From: Bacteroidales bacterium
Lineage (GTDB): Bacteria > Bacteroidota > Bacteroidia > Bacteroidales > VadinHA17
Length of the DNA stretch: 47,598 nt
Reading direction: 5' to 3'
NCBI GenBank assembly: GCA_003520925.1
Contig: DOTV01000233.1
Location: 14,547 to 62,144 of the forward strand
A model generated the notes under the pieces. It was not told the DNA's origin. It searched no databases and was given only the letters and a program-made list of their open reading frames with translations. A program made the translations under genes and the position numbers. Shown piece after piece: positions 1 through 8,406 of the stretch (positions are counted from its first letter, which is position 1; each line of letters begins with the position of its first letter).

Positions 1-21
1 AAGCCCGGAGACTATAAAAAA

Positions 22-44
22 ATGTAATTACATTGTAATTACAT
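22..44. repeat. Two adjacent AT-rich palindromes
   Basis: ATGTAATTACAT at 22-33 is a perfect 12-bp palindrome. It is followed at once by TGTAATTACA (34-43), a second copy of its core. Both lie downstream of the minus-strand gene that ends at 90. They could be a dimeric operator for a gene to the left of the window or chance AT-rich sequence; the window edge prevents a decision. Confidence 0.4.
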
Positions 45-89
45 ATCCTGGAGCGGATATGCGATCATTTCCCAAGAAAAAGTCCCCGA

Positions 90-824
90 TTAGAAATTAC
101 TGCCAGTGTTTTGAGTTGAGGTTTCTTCAGTTTCCTCTTCAACCACTTCAGGTTTTGTTATAACTGTTTTGGTTTTGTAGGGGATGTTCCAAGTAATGAA
201 GTAGCTTATTCCTGCAGCTGTCTTTTTACCGCCGTTACCATAGCCAGGAAAATAGATCGGCGTAAGATCTCTGCCTCCTCCACCCGATATCAGCAGCTTC
301 AGTCTGACCGTCCATCCCATGCTGAAATTCCTGAAAATTTCAGTTTTTACACCCGGCGAGACTTCAATAAAATGTCCCATTGCCTTTTTTTCAGGTATTG
401 AAGAGGTTACTGAACCCCAGTAATTATCGGCTTGAAAAAAGGGAGTTTCAGAATTGAACAGACTGACACCATATCGTAATCCTATACCTGCCCAGTATTT
501 TCCAAGTGACATTTCGGGTTTCAGCAGATTGAAATCGACACCCAGTCTAGCAAATATACCTTTGGTTGTATAATCGTAATTGTATTGCGAATATTTATAG
601 TTCAGATAACCGGCTTCAAGAACAAAGGCCATCTTTTCACTTTTATCAAATGATAAATATCCCTCCAAACTTAAATTGTTCTTATCCGAAAGGTAAATAC
701 CTGGACCTGCAATATCGATCCCCGCTCTTAATTTTAAAGGAAAAAGGACGGTATCCTGGGCAAAGAGGTTTCCCGCAGAAATAATAACCAGGAGACTAGT
801 AAAATATCCGGATATTCTCCTCAT
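90..824 (-). CDS. Outer-membrane beta-barrel-like protein, resembles DUF6048
   Basis: This 244-residue exported protein starts with a short basic N-terminus and a hydrophobic stretch ending in NLFAQ, a plausible signal peptidase I site near residue 22. The body alternates polar and aromatic residues (for example YLNYKYSQYNYDY) as in small outer-membrane beta-barrels, and the tail is acidic and Glu/Thr-rich. The chosen ATG overlaps the 3' end of the upstream lipoprotein gene by 29 bp, so the two are probably co-translated. From memory, the size, barrel character and pairing match the Bacteroidota family DUF6048, which sits next to DUF6452. No biochemical role is known to me. The family name is a recognition call; the export and barrel calls are firmer. 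Confidence 0.7.
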   Translation of the reverse strand: MRRISGYFTSLLVIISAGNLFAQDTVLFPLKLRAGIDIAGPGIYLSDKNNLSLEGYLSFDKSEKMAFVLEAGYLNYKYSQYNYDYTTKGIFARLGVDFNLLKPEMSLGKYWAGIGLRYGVSLFNSETPFFQADNYWGSVTSSIPEKKAMGHFIEVSPGVKTEIFRNFSMGWTVRLKLLISGGGGRDLTPIYFPGYGNGGKKTAAGISYFITWNIPYKTKTVITKPEVVEEETEETSTQNTGSNF

Positions 825-1257
825 TGGCTGTGGTTATGTTTTCCGAATTCTTATAAATATAAAATTCTTTTCCTGCCGTATAGGCTGTATCGAGCTTGTG
901 GTAAAATGTATATCCGCACTCTTTAGATATCAGGTGAGGATAGCTGGAATATACAATATGCATAGTGTCGGTCACATTATTTATTATGATAATGAAGGTG
1001 CAAGATCCGGCAGATGCATCAAGGGGGAATAATGCAGGCTGAACTCCGGATTTCTTTTTATAGATAGTATCTGATTTGTTCAATCCGAAAAGAGTCAGGC
1101 TTTCAGGCGTCTTTTTTTCTTTGGTTACGTTGCTGTAAAAGGAAGCTTTAAGGTATGCGTTGGTCTCTTCAAAGCATGCTCCGGGCGTACAGGAAGACAG
1201 AGCTGAACAAACTGCTGTAAGTAAAAAAATTATTATATGACCTGTTAACTTTATCAT
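796..1257 (-). CDS. Small lipoprotein, resembles DUF6452
   Basis: This 153-residue protein has a hydrophobic N-terminus followed by a lipobox-like ALSSC (Cys at about residue 22), so it is predicted to be a lipoprotein. The mature part is about 130 residues, with several further Cys (CFEE, GSCTF, KECGY) and a strand-rich look; FYHKLDTAYT is a conserved-looking patch. It starts 42 bp past the alaS stop codon on the same strand and overlaps the next gene by 29 bp, which suggests transcription alaS - lipoprotein - barrel protein. It resembles the Bacteroidota family DUF6452. Function is unknown; pairing with a barrel suggests an outer-membrane complex, which is inference. Confidence 0.68.
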   Translation of the reverse strand: MIKLTGHIIIFLLTAVCSALSSCTPGACFEETNAYLKASFYSNVTKEKKTPESLTLFGLNKSDTIYKKKSGVQPALFPLDASAGSCTFIIIINNVTDTMHIVYSSYPHLISKECGYTFYHKLDTAYTAGKEFYIYKNSENITTANEENIRIFY

Positions 1258-1299
1258 GTTTTGAAAGCCTCAAAAATAGTAAAAATTGCAGCTATAGGG

Positions 1300-3948
1300 T
1301 TACTTAACTGTCTTCCTTAAATATTCCTCAGCTTTTCTTAGTGCTGCTTCGATTCCGGCAGGTTTCTTACCACCTGCTGTTGCAAGGAATGGCTGGCCCC
1401 CGCCTCCACCGTTAATTTCACTGGCTATCTCTTTAATTATTTCGGCTGCATTTAATTTTTTTGTTCCTACAAGTGAATCGCTTACCATTACAAGAATATT
1501 AGCTTTCCCGCTTATATCAGAACCAAGGACGAGAACAGTATTATCAGAAGAATTGCGTACCTGTGAGGCAATGTTTTTAAGGATTTCGGCTGAACTGGTG
1601 TCAAACTTCCCTGACAAAAACCTTATCCCTTTTATCTTAACTGCCTTTTCGTCAAGTACCCTTATGAATTCAGAAGCAGACCGGGCTTCGAATTTCTCAA
1701 CGCTTTTTCTGAGCAGTGCATTCTCAGACAGAAGTTTTCCAATGCTTTCCTTTATGTTTCCTGAGCTTTTAAGAAGAAGAACGGCTTCGTCTAAGGATTC
1801 TAATTTTTCGTTTATGTATTCCTCTGCTTTTGATGCAGTTACTGCCTCAATTCTTCTTATTCCCGCTGCTATGCCTCCCTCAGAAACGATCTTTATGAAC
1901 CCTATTCTTCCTGTATTTTCCACATGTGTTCCTCCGCACAATTCAATCGATTCTCCAAACCTGACAACTCTGACAGTACTTCCGTATTTTTCCCCGAACA
2001 GCGCTGTGGCTCCCATCTCTATCGCTTCTTTCATGGGAACACCTTCAATAACTTTAATATTGTTGCTCTGTCTCACCATTCTGTTTGCAATCTCTTCCAC
2101 CTTTTTCAGTTCCTCTCTTGTTATCTTTGTGAAATGGCTGAAATCGAATCTGAGACGATCGGGAGTAACAAGAGAACCCTTCTGCTCTACATGTTTTCCG
2201 AGAACCGATCTTAGGGCGAAATGTAAAAGATGGGTTGCGGTATGGTTATTTGCGGTCATCTGCCTTTTATCCAGATCGACCACGGCCCGGAACCTGGCAT
2301 GCGGATCCGTAAGCCTGCCATTGCTCAGATGAATAATAGAATTATTCTCCTTGATGGTGTCCGTAATTACTATTTTCTCCTTATCAGAAATAAGCAGTCC
2401 TGTATCACCAACCTGGCCACCCGACTCGGCATAAAATGGTGTCTTGTCAAGAATTATCTGCAAACTCTCTTTTCCCCTTATTTTTATCTTCCTGTACTTC
2501 GATATCAGGACATCATCTTCGGTCCTAATGTAGCCGGTAAATTCGGTAGCATTAGTCTCCCTTATGATTGTCCAGTCTCCGGCTTCGACAGCAGCATCTT
2601 CCCTCGACCTGCTTTTCTGATTTTTCATTTCGTCCTCAAACCCGGCAATATCGGTTATCATCCCATTCTCCTTCAATATCAGCTGTGTAAGGTCAATCGG
2701 AAAGCCAAATGTGTCGTAAAGCTCGAAAGCAGCCATGCCGGGCAGTATATTACTGCCTTCATTCCTGAGGTCCTCAATTTTCTTTTCAATAAGTTTTAAG
2801 CCTTTTCCAAGTGTTTTGAGGAAGGCAGTCTCTTCTTCAAGGATCACTTTTGAAATATGATCCTTTGATGCCCTTAGCTCAGGATAAGTTTCACCCATGA
2901 TATCCGCAAGAACCGGAACCAGAAGGTGAAGGAACGGCTCTTCGGTTCCAAGGTTGTTGTAACCATATCTGACAGCACGTCGTAGTATCCTCCTGATTAC
3001 ATAACCCGCTTTATTATTCGAGGGCATCTGTCCGTCAGCAATAGAAAACGCAATGGCTCGCAGGTGATCGGAGATAACTCTGAGGGCAATATCCCACTCT
3101 TCTTTCACCCCATATTTCTTGCCTGTAATATCAGAGATCCGGTTAATTAATGACTGAAAGATATCCGTATCATAATTTGATTTCTTACCCTGTACAATCA
3201 TGCATAGTCTTTCAAATCCCATTCCTGTATCCACATGCTTTTCGGGGAGTTGCTCCAGTTTCCCGTTTGCAAGCCTGTTGTACTGTATGAAGACAAGGTT
3301 CCATATTTCTATTACCTGCGGGTGTCCTTTATTAACGAGTTCAAAACCAGGTATTTTGTTTCTTTCAGAGTCATCCCTTATATCCACATGAATTTCAGAA
3401 CATGGCCCGCAGGGTCCCGTCTCACCCATTTCCCAGAAATTATCCTTTCTGGATCCCTCAATTATCCGCCCAACCGGATCCTTAAAACAGCTTTTCCAGC
3501 AATTGAAGGCTTCATTATCTCTTGAAACGTTCTCGTCAGGGCTGCCTTCAAAAATTGTGGCATAGAGTCTGTCTTCAGGTAGGCCAAGTCTTTTGATCAG
3601 AAATTCCCAGGCCCACTCTATGGCTTCTTTTTTAAAATAATCTCCAAAGGACCAGTTCCCGAGCATTTCGAACATGGTATGATGATAGGTATCATGGCCC
3701 ACCTCTTCAAGATCGTTATGCTTTCCGGATACCCTGAGGCATTTCTGCGAATTAGCCACTCTTCTGCTTACCGGAGCCATGTTGCCGAGAAAGATATCCT
3801 TGAACTGGTTCATTCCAGCATTTGTAAACATAAGAGTCGGGTCATTCTTCATGACCATTGGGGCAGAAGGGACTATCAGATGCTCTTTTGAATGAAAAAA
3901 GTCAAAAAACAGCATCCTCAGGTCGTTTGCATTTAATGTAAATAACAT
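1300..3948 (-). CDS. alaS: Alanine--tRNA ligase
   Basis: Cytoplasmic enzyme that charges tRNA-Ala and clears mischarged Ser/Gly. The class II catalytic core fills roughly the first 260 residues, with MFTNAGMNQFKD, RVSGKHNDLEEVG and TGMGFERL visible. The editing domain has the metal-binding HxxxH (HTATH, about residue 566) and CGGTH (about residue 671). The C-terminal domain has a glycine run near residue 848. Length, 882 residues, is normal for the family. The open frame extends upstream to a TTG at 3972, but the ATG at 3946-3948 gives the usual short lead into the catalytic core and is preferred. No truncation or missing motif was seen. Confidence 0.97.
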   Translation of the reverse strand: MLFTLNANDLRMLFFDFFHSKEHLIVPSAPMVMKNDPTLMFTNAGMNQFKDIFLGNMAPVSRRVANSQKCLRVSGKHNDLEEVGHDTYHHTMFEMLGNWSFGDYFKKEAIEWAWEFLIKRLGLPEDRLYATIFEGSPDENVSRDNEAFNCWKSCFKDPVGRIIEGSRKDNFWEMGETGPCGPCSEIHVDIRDDSERNKIPGFELVNKGHPQVIEIWNLVFIQYNRLANGKLEQLPEKHVDTGMGFERLCMIVQGKKSNYDTDIFQSLINRISDITGKKYGVKEEWDIALRVISDHLRAIAFSIADGQMPSNNKAGYVIRRILRRAVRYGYNNLGTEEPFLHLLVPVLADIMGETYPELRASKDHISKVILEEETAFLKTLGKGLKLIEKKIEDLRNEGSNILPGMAAFELYDTFGFPIDLTQLILKENGMITDIAGFEDEMKNQKSRSREDAAVEAGDWTIIRETNATEFTGYIRTEDDVLISKYRKIKIRGKESLQIILDKTPFYAESGGQVGDTGLLISDKEKIVITDTIKENNSIIHLSNGRLTDPHARFRAVVDLDKRQMTANNHTATHLLHFALRSVLGKHVEQKGSLVTPDRLRFDFSHFTKITREELKKVEEIANRMVRQSNNIKVIEGVPMKEAIEMGATALFGEKYGSTVRVVRFGESIELCGGTHVENTGRIGFIKIVSEGGIAAGIRRIEAVTASKAEEYINEKLESLDEAVLLLKSSGNIKESIGKLLSENALLRKSVEKFEARSASEFIRVLDEKAVKIKGIRFLSGKFDTSSAEILKNIASQVRNSSDNTVLVLGSDISGKANILVMVSDSLVGTKKLNAAEIIKEIASEINGGGGGQPFLATAGGKKPAGIEAALRKAEEYLRKTVK

Positions 3949-3965
3949 ATTATTACACAATAAGT

Positions 3966-3981
3966 AACTCAAATTTGAGTT
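3966..3981. promoter_or_regulatory. 16-bp perfect palindrome, possible operator
   Basis: AACTCAAATTTGAGTT is self-complementary over all 16 bases. It lies in the divergent space between alaS and the first M23 peptidase gene and touches the TTTG -33 element of the candidate promoter at 3980-4011. The position fits a repressor or activator site, but no regulator is identified and palindrome formation by chance in AT-rich sequence is possible. Confidence 0.4.
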
Positions 3982-4011
3982 TGTAAAATTAATTTAATTG
4001 TTTTAGATTTG
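3980..4011 (+). promoter_or_regulatory. Bacteroidota-type promoter for the first M23 gene
   Basis: TTTG at 3980-3983 and TAGATTTG at 4004-4011 match the TTTG / TAnnTTTG consensus of the Bacteroidota primary sigma factor, with 20 bases between them. The predicted transcription start would be about 4016-4018, leaving a leader of about 25 nt before the ATG at 4043. Confidence 0.6.
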
Positions 4012-4042
4012 TCATTCTCAGCACAAAAAACCAGAGCAGGCA

Positions 4043-5005
4043 ATGTTCAATCATAAGTATTTTCTTGATCTGACAGATCTTCAATACAAAAAGGTAAGAT
4101 TGCCATGGAAGAGCAAGCTTTCCCGTTTTGCATTATGGTCTGTGGCTGCTGTAGTATTAACAATCATTTATTCGTGGGTTTTAAATGGTACGTTCGGTTC
4201 CCCAAAAGAAAAAGAACTGTCTCAGGAAATTGAGAACCTGAAACTCAAATATTCGATTATGGGGATGAAAATCGATAACGCACTTAATACACTTGATGAT
4301 CTTGAGCTTTCGGACGGGAACCGTTACCGGCCGGTCCTGGATATGGATTCCATCCCCGTCTCCATCCGTAATATGGGAACTGGTGGGGTTGAACGATATG
4401 AAGATCTTGTTGGTTATTCCAATTCAGGCTTGATGCTTACATACAGGAAAAAAGTAGTTGAGATAAAGAACAGGGCCACCATTCAGTTCGAATCATTCAG
4501 GGCGATTGAAGAAAAAAAGAACGAATGGAAAAGGGAGATGGAATATCTGCCCATGATAAGTCCGGTAAATATTATCTACAGACTTGGTGACGGGATGAAA
4601 TTCAGGGATAAACATCCGGTACTTGGAACTCCGCAATGGCATCACGGACAGGACTTCAGTACTCCCTACGGAACGAATGTCTATGCTACTGGTTCCGGTA
4701 AGGTTATTGAAGCAGGATGGAACAGTGGATTTGGTAATTGCATTGTTATTGACCATGGTTATGGATATCGATCAACATACGGTCATCTGAGTAACATCAA
4801 AGTAACTACCGGACTGAATGTCAAACGTGGCGACCTGATCGGCCTCAGTGGAAATACAGGTACCTCTACAGGTCCGCATCTCCATTACCAGATCGACCTT
4901 TATGGACAGCATAAGAATCCTCTTTACTACTTTAATGATGATCTTACTGAAGATGAGTATTTTGATATGATTCAAACACTCACCGCCCAATCTAAATTCA
5001 GATAA
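4043..5005 (+). CDS. Membrane-anchored M23 (LytM-type) metallopeptidase
   Basis: Predicted cell-wall endopeptidase or divisome/envelope factor anchored in the inner membrane. One transmembrane helix lies at about residues 27-48, followed by a helical/coiled segment (PKEKELSQEIENL) and then the C-terminal M23 domain. Zinc ligands and catalytic residues are all present: HHGQD near residue 198, STYGHL in the middle and PHLHY near residue 278. The protein is 320 residues and shares the layout and linker motif (GGVERYEDLVGYSNS) of the next gene, so the two are tandem paralogues. Substrate is not evident. The closest M23 type in this phylum is the single-helix peptidase next to alaS. Confidence 0.9.
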   Translation: MFNHKYFLDLTDLQYKKVRLPWKSKLSRFALWSVAAVVLTIIYSWVLNGTFGSPKEKELSQEIENLKLKYSIMGMKIDNALNTLDDLELSDGNRYRPVLDMDSIPVSIRNMGTGGVERYEDLVGYSNSGLMLTYRKKVVEIKNRATIQFESFRAIEEKKNEWKREMEYLPMISPVNIIYRLGDGMKFRDKHPVLGTPQWHHGQDFSTPYGTNVYATGSGKVIEAGWNSGFGNCIVIDHGYGYRSTYGHLSNIKVTTGLNVKRGDLIGLSGNTGTSTGPHLHYQIDLYGQHKNPLYYFNDDLTEDEYFDMIQTLTAQSKFR

Positions 5006-5081
5006 TATTTCCTCTACTTTTTTTGTGATTCATCTCCTGGTTCAATTAAACAGGCTGATTTTATTTCTTTAATGAAATATT

Positions 5082-5089
5082 TATCTTTG
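5082..5089 (+). promoter_or_regulatory. TAnnTTTG -7 box close to the start codon
   Basis: TATCTTTG ends 7 bases before the ATG at 5097. If used, transcription would start at or just before the start codon, giving a leaderless or nearly leaderless mRNA for the second M23 gene. No convincing -33 TTTG was found about 20 bases upstream, so the call is tentative. Confidence 0.4.
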
Positions 5090-5096
5090 CTGAATC

Positions 5097-6068
5097 ATGA
5101 AACATGTCAAGTACAAGTTTAACCCTGAATCATTAAGCTTCGACAAGATTCGTCTTGGTGCCAAGGCTATATTTCTCAGGTTACTTGCCTACTTAATTGC
5201 CTCTGTACTTGTTGCAGTTGTATTAAACTTCATGTATGGCCTGTTTTTTGACACCCCAAAGGAAAAAGCCCTTAAACGTGAGATTGCCCAGATGAGTCTT
5301 CAGTATGATCTGATTCACAGGGAAATGGGTAATCTTGAAACTGTTATTGAACATCTTCAGGAAACGGATGATAACCTTTACAGGACGATTTTCGGTGCCG
5401 AACCTTTGCAGGCAACTCAGAGGCAGGGTGGAATAGGAGGGGTTAGCCGATATAACGACCTTGAGGGATTCAATAATTCAAAACTGGTAATCGAAACAGT
5501 AAAAAAACTCGATATTATCAGAAAAAAAGTCTACGTAGAATCAAAGTCGTTCGATGAGCTAATTTTACTTGCAAGGCAGAAGGAAGTGATGCTCAGATCT
5601 ATTCCTGCCATAATTCCGATTTCGACCAAAGATCTTACAAGGATCGCCTCAGGTTTCGGACTAAGGATACATCCGGTTTACAAAATAAGCAAGTTCCACG
5701 CAGGAATGGATTTTACTGCCCCCCTTGGAACAGATGTTTATGCATCGGGTGACGGTACAATAGAATCTGTTTCCTCGAGCAAACGGGGTATGGGCAACTA
5801 CATAATTGTAAATCATGGTTTCGGCTATTCATCAACATATGCCCACCTTGAGAGTTTTAATGTGAAAACAGGACAGAAGGTACACAGGGGTGATATAATA
5901 GGATATGTTGGAAATACAGGGATGTCGGTAGCTCCTCATCTTCATTATGAAATCAGGCTTAATGGCGTAAATGTTGATCCTGTAAACTATTTCTTTAATG
6001 ACCTTTCACCTGCCGAATATGAAACTATGATTGAGATTGCATCAAAAACAGGTCAGTCTTTTGATTGA
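5097..6068 (+). CDS. Membrane-anchored M23 (LytM-type) metallopeptidase, tandem paralogue
   Basis: This 323-residue protein has the same architecture as its upstream neighbour: a transmembrane helix at about 26-50, a helical linker beginning PKEKALKREI, a GGVSRYNDLEGFNNS motif and a C-terminal M23 domain. HAGMD near residue 200, STYAHL, and PHLHYE near residue 280 give a complete zinc site. It probably cuts peptidoglycan cross-links or works in envelope assembly. A gap of 91 bp and a candidate -7 box separate it from the first copy, so it may have its own promoter. It is followed after 15 bp by the MerR gene, suggesting joint transcription. Confidence 0.9.
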   Translation: MKHVKYKFNPESLSFDKIRLGAKAIFLRLLAYLIASVLVAVVLNFMYGLFFDTPKEKALKREIAQMSLQYDLIHREMGNLETVIEHLQETDDNLYRTIFGAEPLQATQRQGGIGGVSRYNDLEGFNNSKLVIETVKKLDIIRKKVYVESKSFDELILLARQKEVMLRSIPAIIPISTKDLTRIASGFGLRIHPVYKISKFHAGMDFTAPLGTDVYASGDGTIESVSSSKRGMGNYIIVNHGFGYSSTYAHLESFNVKTGQKVHRGDIIGYVGNTGMSVAPHLHYEIRLNGVNVDPVNYFFNDLSPAEYETMIEIASKTGQSFD

Positions 6069-6083
6069 TATTTAATTAGCATT

Positions 6084-6419
6084 ATGCCTTATAAGGAAAA
6101 GAAAATCGAGAAGCTCTACTATTCCATTGGTGAAGTCTCAGGGATGCTTGATGTACCTGTATCCACAGTAAGATTCTGGGAGAATGAGTTTGATATCCTG
6201 AAACCCATGAAAAATAAGAAGGGCAACAGGATGTTTACTTCTGCTGATGTTAAAAACCTTATGATCATACACCGGCTTTTAAAAGAAGAAGGAATGACAA
6301 TGGCCGGTGTGAAAAAGAAGCTTACGGGTAAATGGGATGAAGCAGATCATAAATTTGAGATCAGTGAATCGCTTCAGAAAATAAAAGGGCTTCTTAATGA
6401 ATTAAGGGACAATATTTAA
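6084..6419 (+). CDS. MerR family transcriptional regulator
   Basis: This 111-residue protein carries an N-terminal winged helix-turn-helix of the MerR type. SIGEVSGMLDVPVSTVRFWE (about residues 13-32) is the first HTH, and GNRMFTSADVKNLMIIHRLL is the wing and second helix. After that there is only a short helical tail, with no effector-binding domain and no cysteine metal site, so it belongs to the minimal MerR-like group often found beside an M23 peptidase in Bacteroidota. It sits 15 bp after the second M23 gene. Target genes cannot be read from the sequence. Confidence 0.9.
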   Translation: MPYKEKKIEKLYYSIGEVSGMLDVPVSTVRFWENEFDILKPMKNKKGNRMFTSADVKNLMIIHRLLKEEGMTMAGVKKKLTGKWDEADHKFEISESLQKIKGLLNELRDNI

Positions 6420-6425
6420 GTAATC

Positions 6426-6516
6426 CCTCTGCGTTTCTCTGTGATTTCTCTGTGTTCCTCTGTGATAGTTTTTTGTTTCACGCAGACCCACATAGGTTAC
6501 ACAGAGTTTTACAGAA
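6426..6516. repeat. CACAGAG-type inverted non-coding repeat
   Basis: The gap between the MerR and Nif3 genes is filled by repeats of CTCTGTG (about 6437-6464) followed by ACACAGAG near 6499, in opposite orientation, so RNA from either strand could fold. The same vocabulary recurs at 10452-10551. It has no open frame of its own. It resembles degenerate ACACAGAG elements I have seen between genes in Bacteroidota drafts. Confidence 0.6.
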
Positions 6517-6528
6517 AAAATCCATATC

Positions 6529-7623
6529 ATGAAACTATCAGAGCTTTGTTCATATCTCGATAATGCTGTTCCATTATCATTTCAGGAAGGTTTCGACAAC
6601 TCCGGACTTCAGGTTGGTTTACCGGGAAAGGAAATTAAATCAGCACTGATAACTCTCGATGTCACGGAAAGAGTAATTGAGGAGGCAATTCAAAAAAGCT
6701 GCGATGTTGTGATTTCACACCATCCCGTTATTTTCGGTGGGCTTAAGAAAATAACCGGAAGATCTGCTGCCGAAAGGATCATCGTCAATGCAATAAAGAA
6801 TGACATCGCGGTCTATTCGTCACATACAAACCTTGATATGATGAATACAGGAGTGAGCAGGAAAATGGCTCAGAAACTGGGATTGAAGAATATTAAAGTC
6901 CTGCAGCCTCTCAAAGGGAAACTGATAAAGCTGGTGACCTTCATACCGGAGGATCACCTCGAAAAGGTCAGAGATGCCGTGTTTAATGCAGGTGCAGGGT
7001 TTATTGGGAATTATGACCATTGCGGATTCAGTGTTTCAGGTACAGGAACTTTCCGTGCAGGCGAGGGAACAAATCCCTTTAAAGGTAAAAGGGCCAGAGA
7101 TCATTTCGAAAAGGAGATCAGATTTGAGACAGTACTCTTTGCTCATCTTAAGGAAAAGGTTGTGAAGGCACTCATCGAAAGCCATCCTTATGAGGAAGTA
7201 GCTTATGATCTTTATTCGCTTGAAAATGATAATATTGATTATGGTCTTGGTTGTATAGGGGAACCACGGCAACCTCTAAGCATAAAAGATTTCCTCAGTC
7301 TTGTCTCCACAATGTTCAGCGCCCATGGGATACGCTATTCCGGTAACTTGGGAAAGAAAATCAAGAAGGTAGCACTGTGCGGAGGATCCGGATCATCACT
7401 TTTAGATACTGCGGTTTCATCGGGGGCGGATGTATTTGTGACTGGCGACATTAAATACCATACATGGTTCGACGCTGAAGGCAGGATACTCCTGGTCGAT
7501 TGCGGTCACTTTGAGTCTGAAAAATTCTCAACTGAAATATTATACGAACTAATTGTCAAAAAATTCCCTAAATTTGCAGTCCGGTTTTCAGAAACAAATA
7601 CCAATCCGATAAACTATCTATAA
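6529..7623 (+). CDS. Nif3-like dinuclear metal centre protein (DUF34/YqfO type)
   Basis: This 364-residue protein has the two Nif3 half-domains: QEGFDNSGLQVG and SHHPVIFGGLKKITG near the N-terminus, and VTGDIKYHTWFDA with DCGHFESE near the C-terminus. These supply the His/Asp/Glu ligands of a dinuclear metal site. Between them (about residues 125-235) is the inserted PII/CutA-like domain with SGTGTFRAGEGTNPF, which marks the long YqfO form. Family members form hexamers; the reaction is not settled, though GTP cyclohydrolase-like and metal-insertion roles have been proposed. The next gene starts 1 bp after the stop, a pairing (Nif3 with C4 zinc ribbon) that is conserved and suggests a shared function. 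Confidence 0.93.
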   Translation: MKLSELCSYLDNAVPLSFQEGFDNSGLQVGLPGKEIKSALITLDVTERVIEEAIQKSCDVVISHHPVIFGGLKKITGRSAAERIIVNAIKNDIAVYSSHTNLDMMNTGVSRKMAQKLGLKNIKVLQPLKGKLIKLVTFIPEDHLEKVRDAVFNAGAGFIGNYDHCGFSVSGTGTFRAGEGTNPFKGKRARDHFEKEIRFETVLFAHLKEKVVKALIESHPYEEVAYDLYSLENDNIDYGLGCIGEPRQPLSIKDFLSLVSTMFSAHGIRYSGNLGKKIKKVALCGGSGSSLLDTAVSSGADVFVTGDIKYHTWFDAEGRILLVDCGHFESEKFSTEILYELIVKKFPKFAVRFSETNTNPINYL

Positions 7624-7624
7624 G

Positions 7625-8389
7625 ATGGAAAAAGTAAAAACACATGAAGCTGATATATCAGTAGAAGATAGATTAAGAGCGCTTTATAGTCTGCAGCTGG
7701 CTGATTCAGAGATTGATAAAATAAAGACCCTTAGAGGAGAACTGCCCCTTGAGGTACAGGATCTTGAAGACGAGATTGCAGGACTCGAAACCAGGCTGGG
7801 CAACCTGAGAGAAGAAGTTGTCAGCCTCGAAAAGGCCGTTTCAAAGAAGAATATTGAAATATCAGAAGCCGAATCTCTTATTAAGAAATACGAGGAGCAG
7901 CAGAAGAATGTAAGGAATAACCGTGAGTTCGATTCTCTCTCAAAAGAGATAGAGTTTCAGAATCTTGAAATCGAGCTATTCAATAAAAAGATTAAAGAGT
8001 TTGCCATCCAGATAGAAGAAAAGAAGCTTGTGATTGCCGACTCTGAAGCAACACTTGCCGACCGTCAGTCGGACCTTGAAAATAAGAAGGCTGAGCTCGA
8101 TGAGATCATTTCTGACACACAGAAGGAAGAAGAAGGATTATACAAGAAATCAGAAAAAATTCAGGCTGTGATTGAAGAGAGGCTGCTCTCCGCCTATAAG
8201 AGGATCCGCTCAAATGCAAGGAACGGTCTGGCAGTGGTTTCAGTTCAGCGTGATGCCTGCGGCGGCTGTTTTAATCAGATCCCCCCTCAGAGGCAGCTTG
8301 ATATAAAGTCGAGAAAGAAGATTATTGTATGTGAATACTGCGGCAGGATACTGGTTGATGATGAAATAATAAGCGAAAGCCATCTTTAG
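7625..8389 (+). CDS. Coiled-coil C4-type zinc ribbon protein
   Basis: This 254-residue cytoplasmic protein is mostly a long charged coiled coil (about residues 10-190, rich in Glu/Lys with regular Leu/Ile). It ends in a zinc ribbon whose four cysteines are CGGC (near residue 216) and CEYC (near residue 239). This is the DUF164 / zf-RING_7 layout, thought to bind nucleic acid or other proteins; no reaction is known to me. The start is 1 bp after the Nif3 stop, so the two are almost certainly co-translated. Confidence 0.92.
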   Translation: MEKVKTHEADISVEDRLRALYSLQLADSEIDKIKTLRGELPLEVQDLEDEIAGLETRLGNLREEVVSLEKAVSKKNIEISEAESLIKKYEEQQKNVRNNREFDSLSKEIEFQNLEIELFNKKIKEFAIQIEEKKLVIADSEATLADRQSDLENKKAELDEIISDTQKEEEGLYKKSEKIQAVIEERLLSAYKRIRSNARNGLAVVSVQRDACGGCFNQIPPQRQLDIKSRKKIIVCEYCGRILVDDEIISESHL

Positions 8390-8406
8390 GATGGATACGC
8401 TCTTTT

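Noticed and set aside
1553..2799. Long plus-strand frames opposite alaS
   Set aside because: alaS on the minus strand has all family motifs; the opposite frames are Ser/Phe-rich with no recognisable domain.
6426..6516. CRISPR-like array
   Set aside because: Repeated CTCTGTG words are too short and irregularly spaced, without spacers or cas genes.
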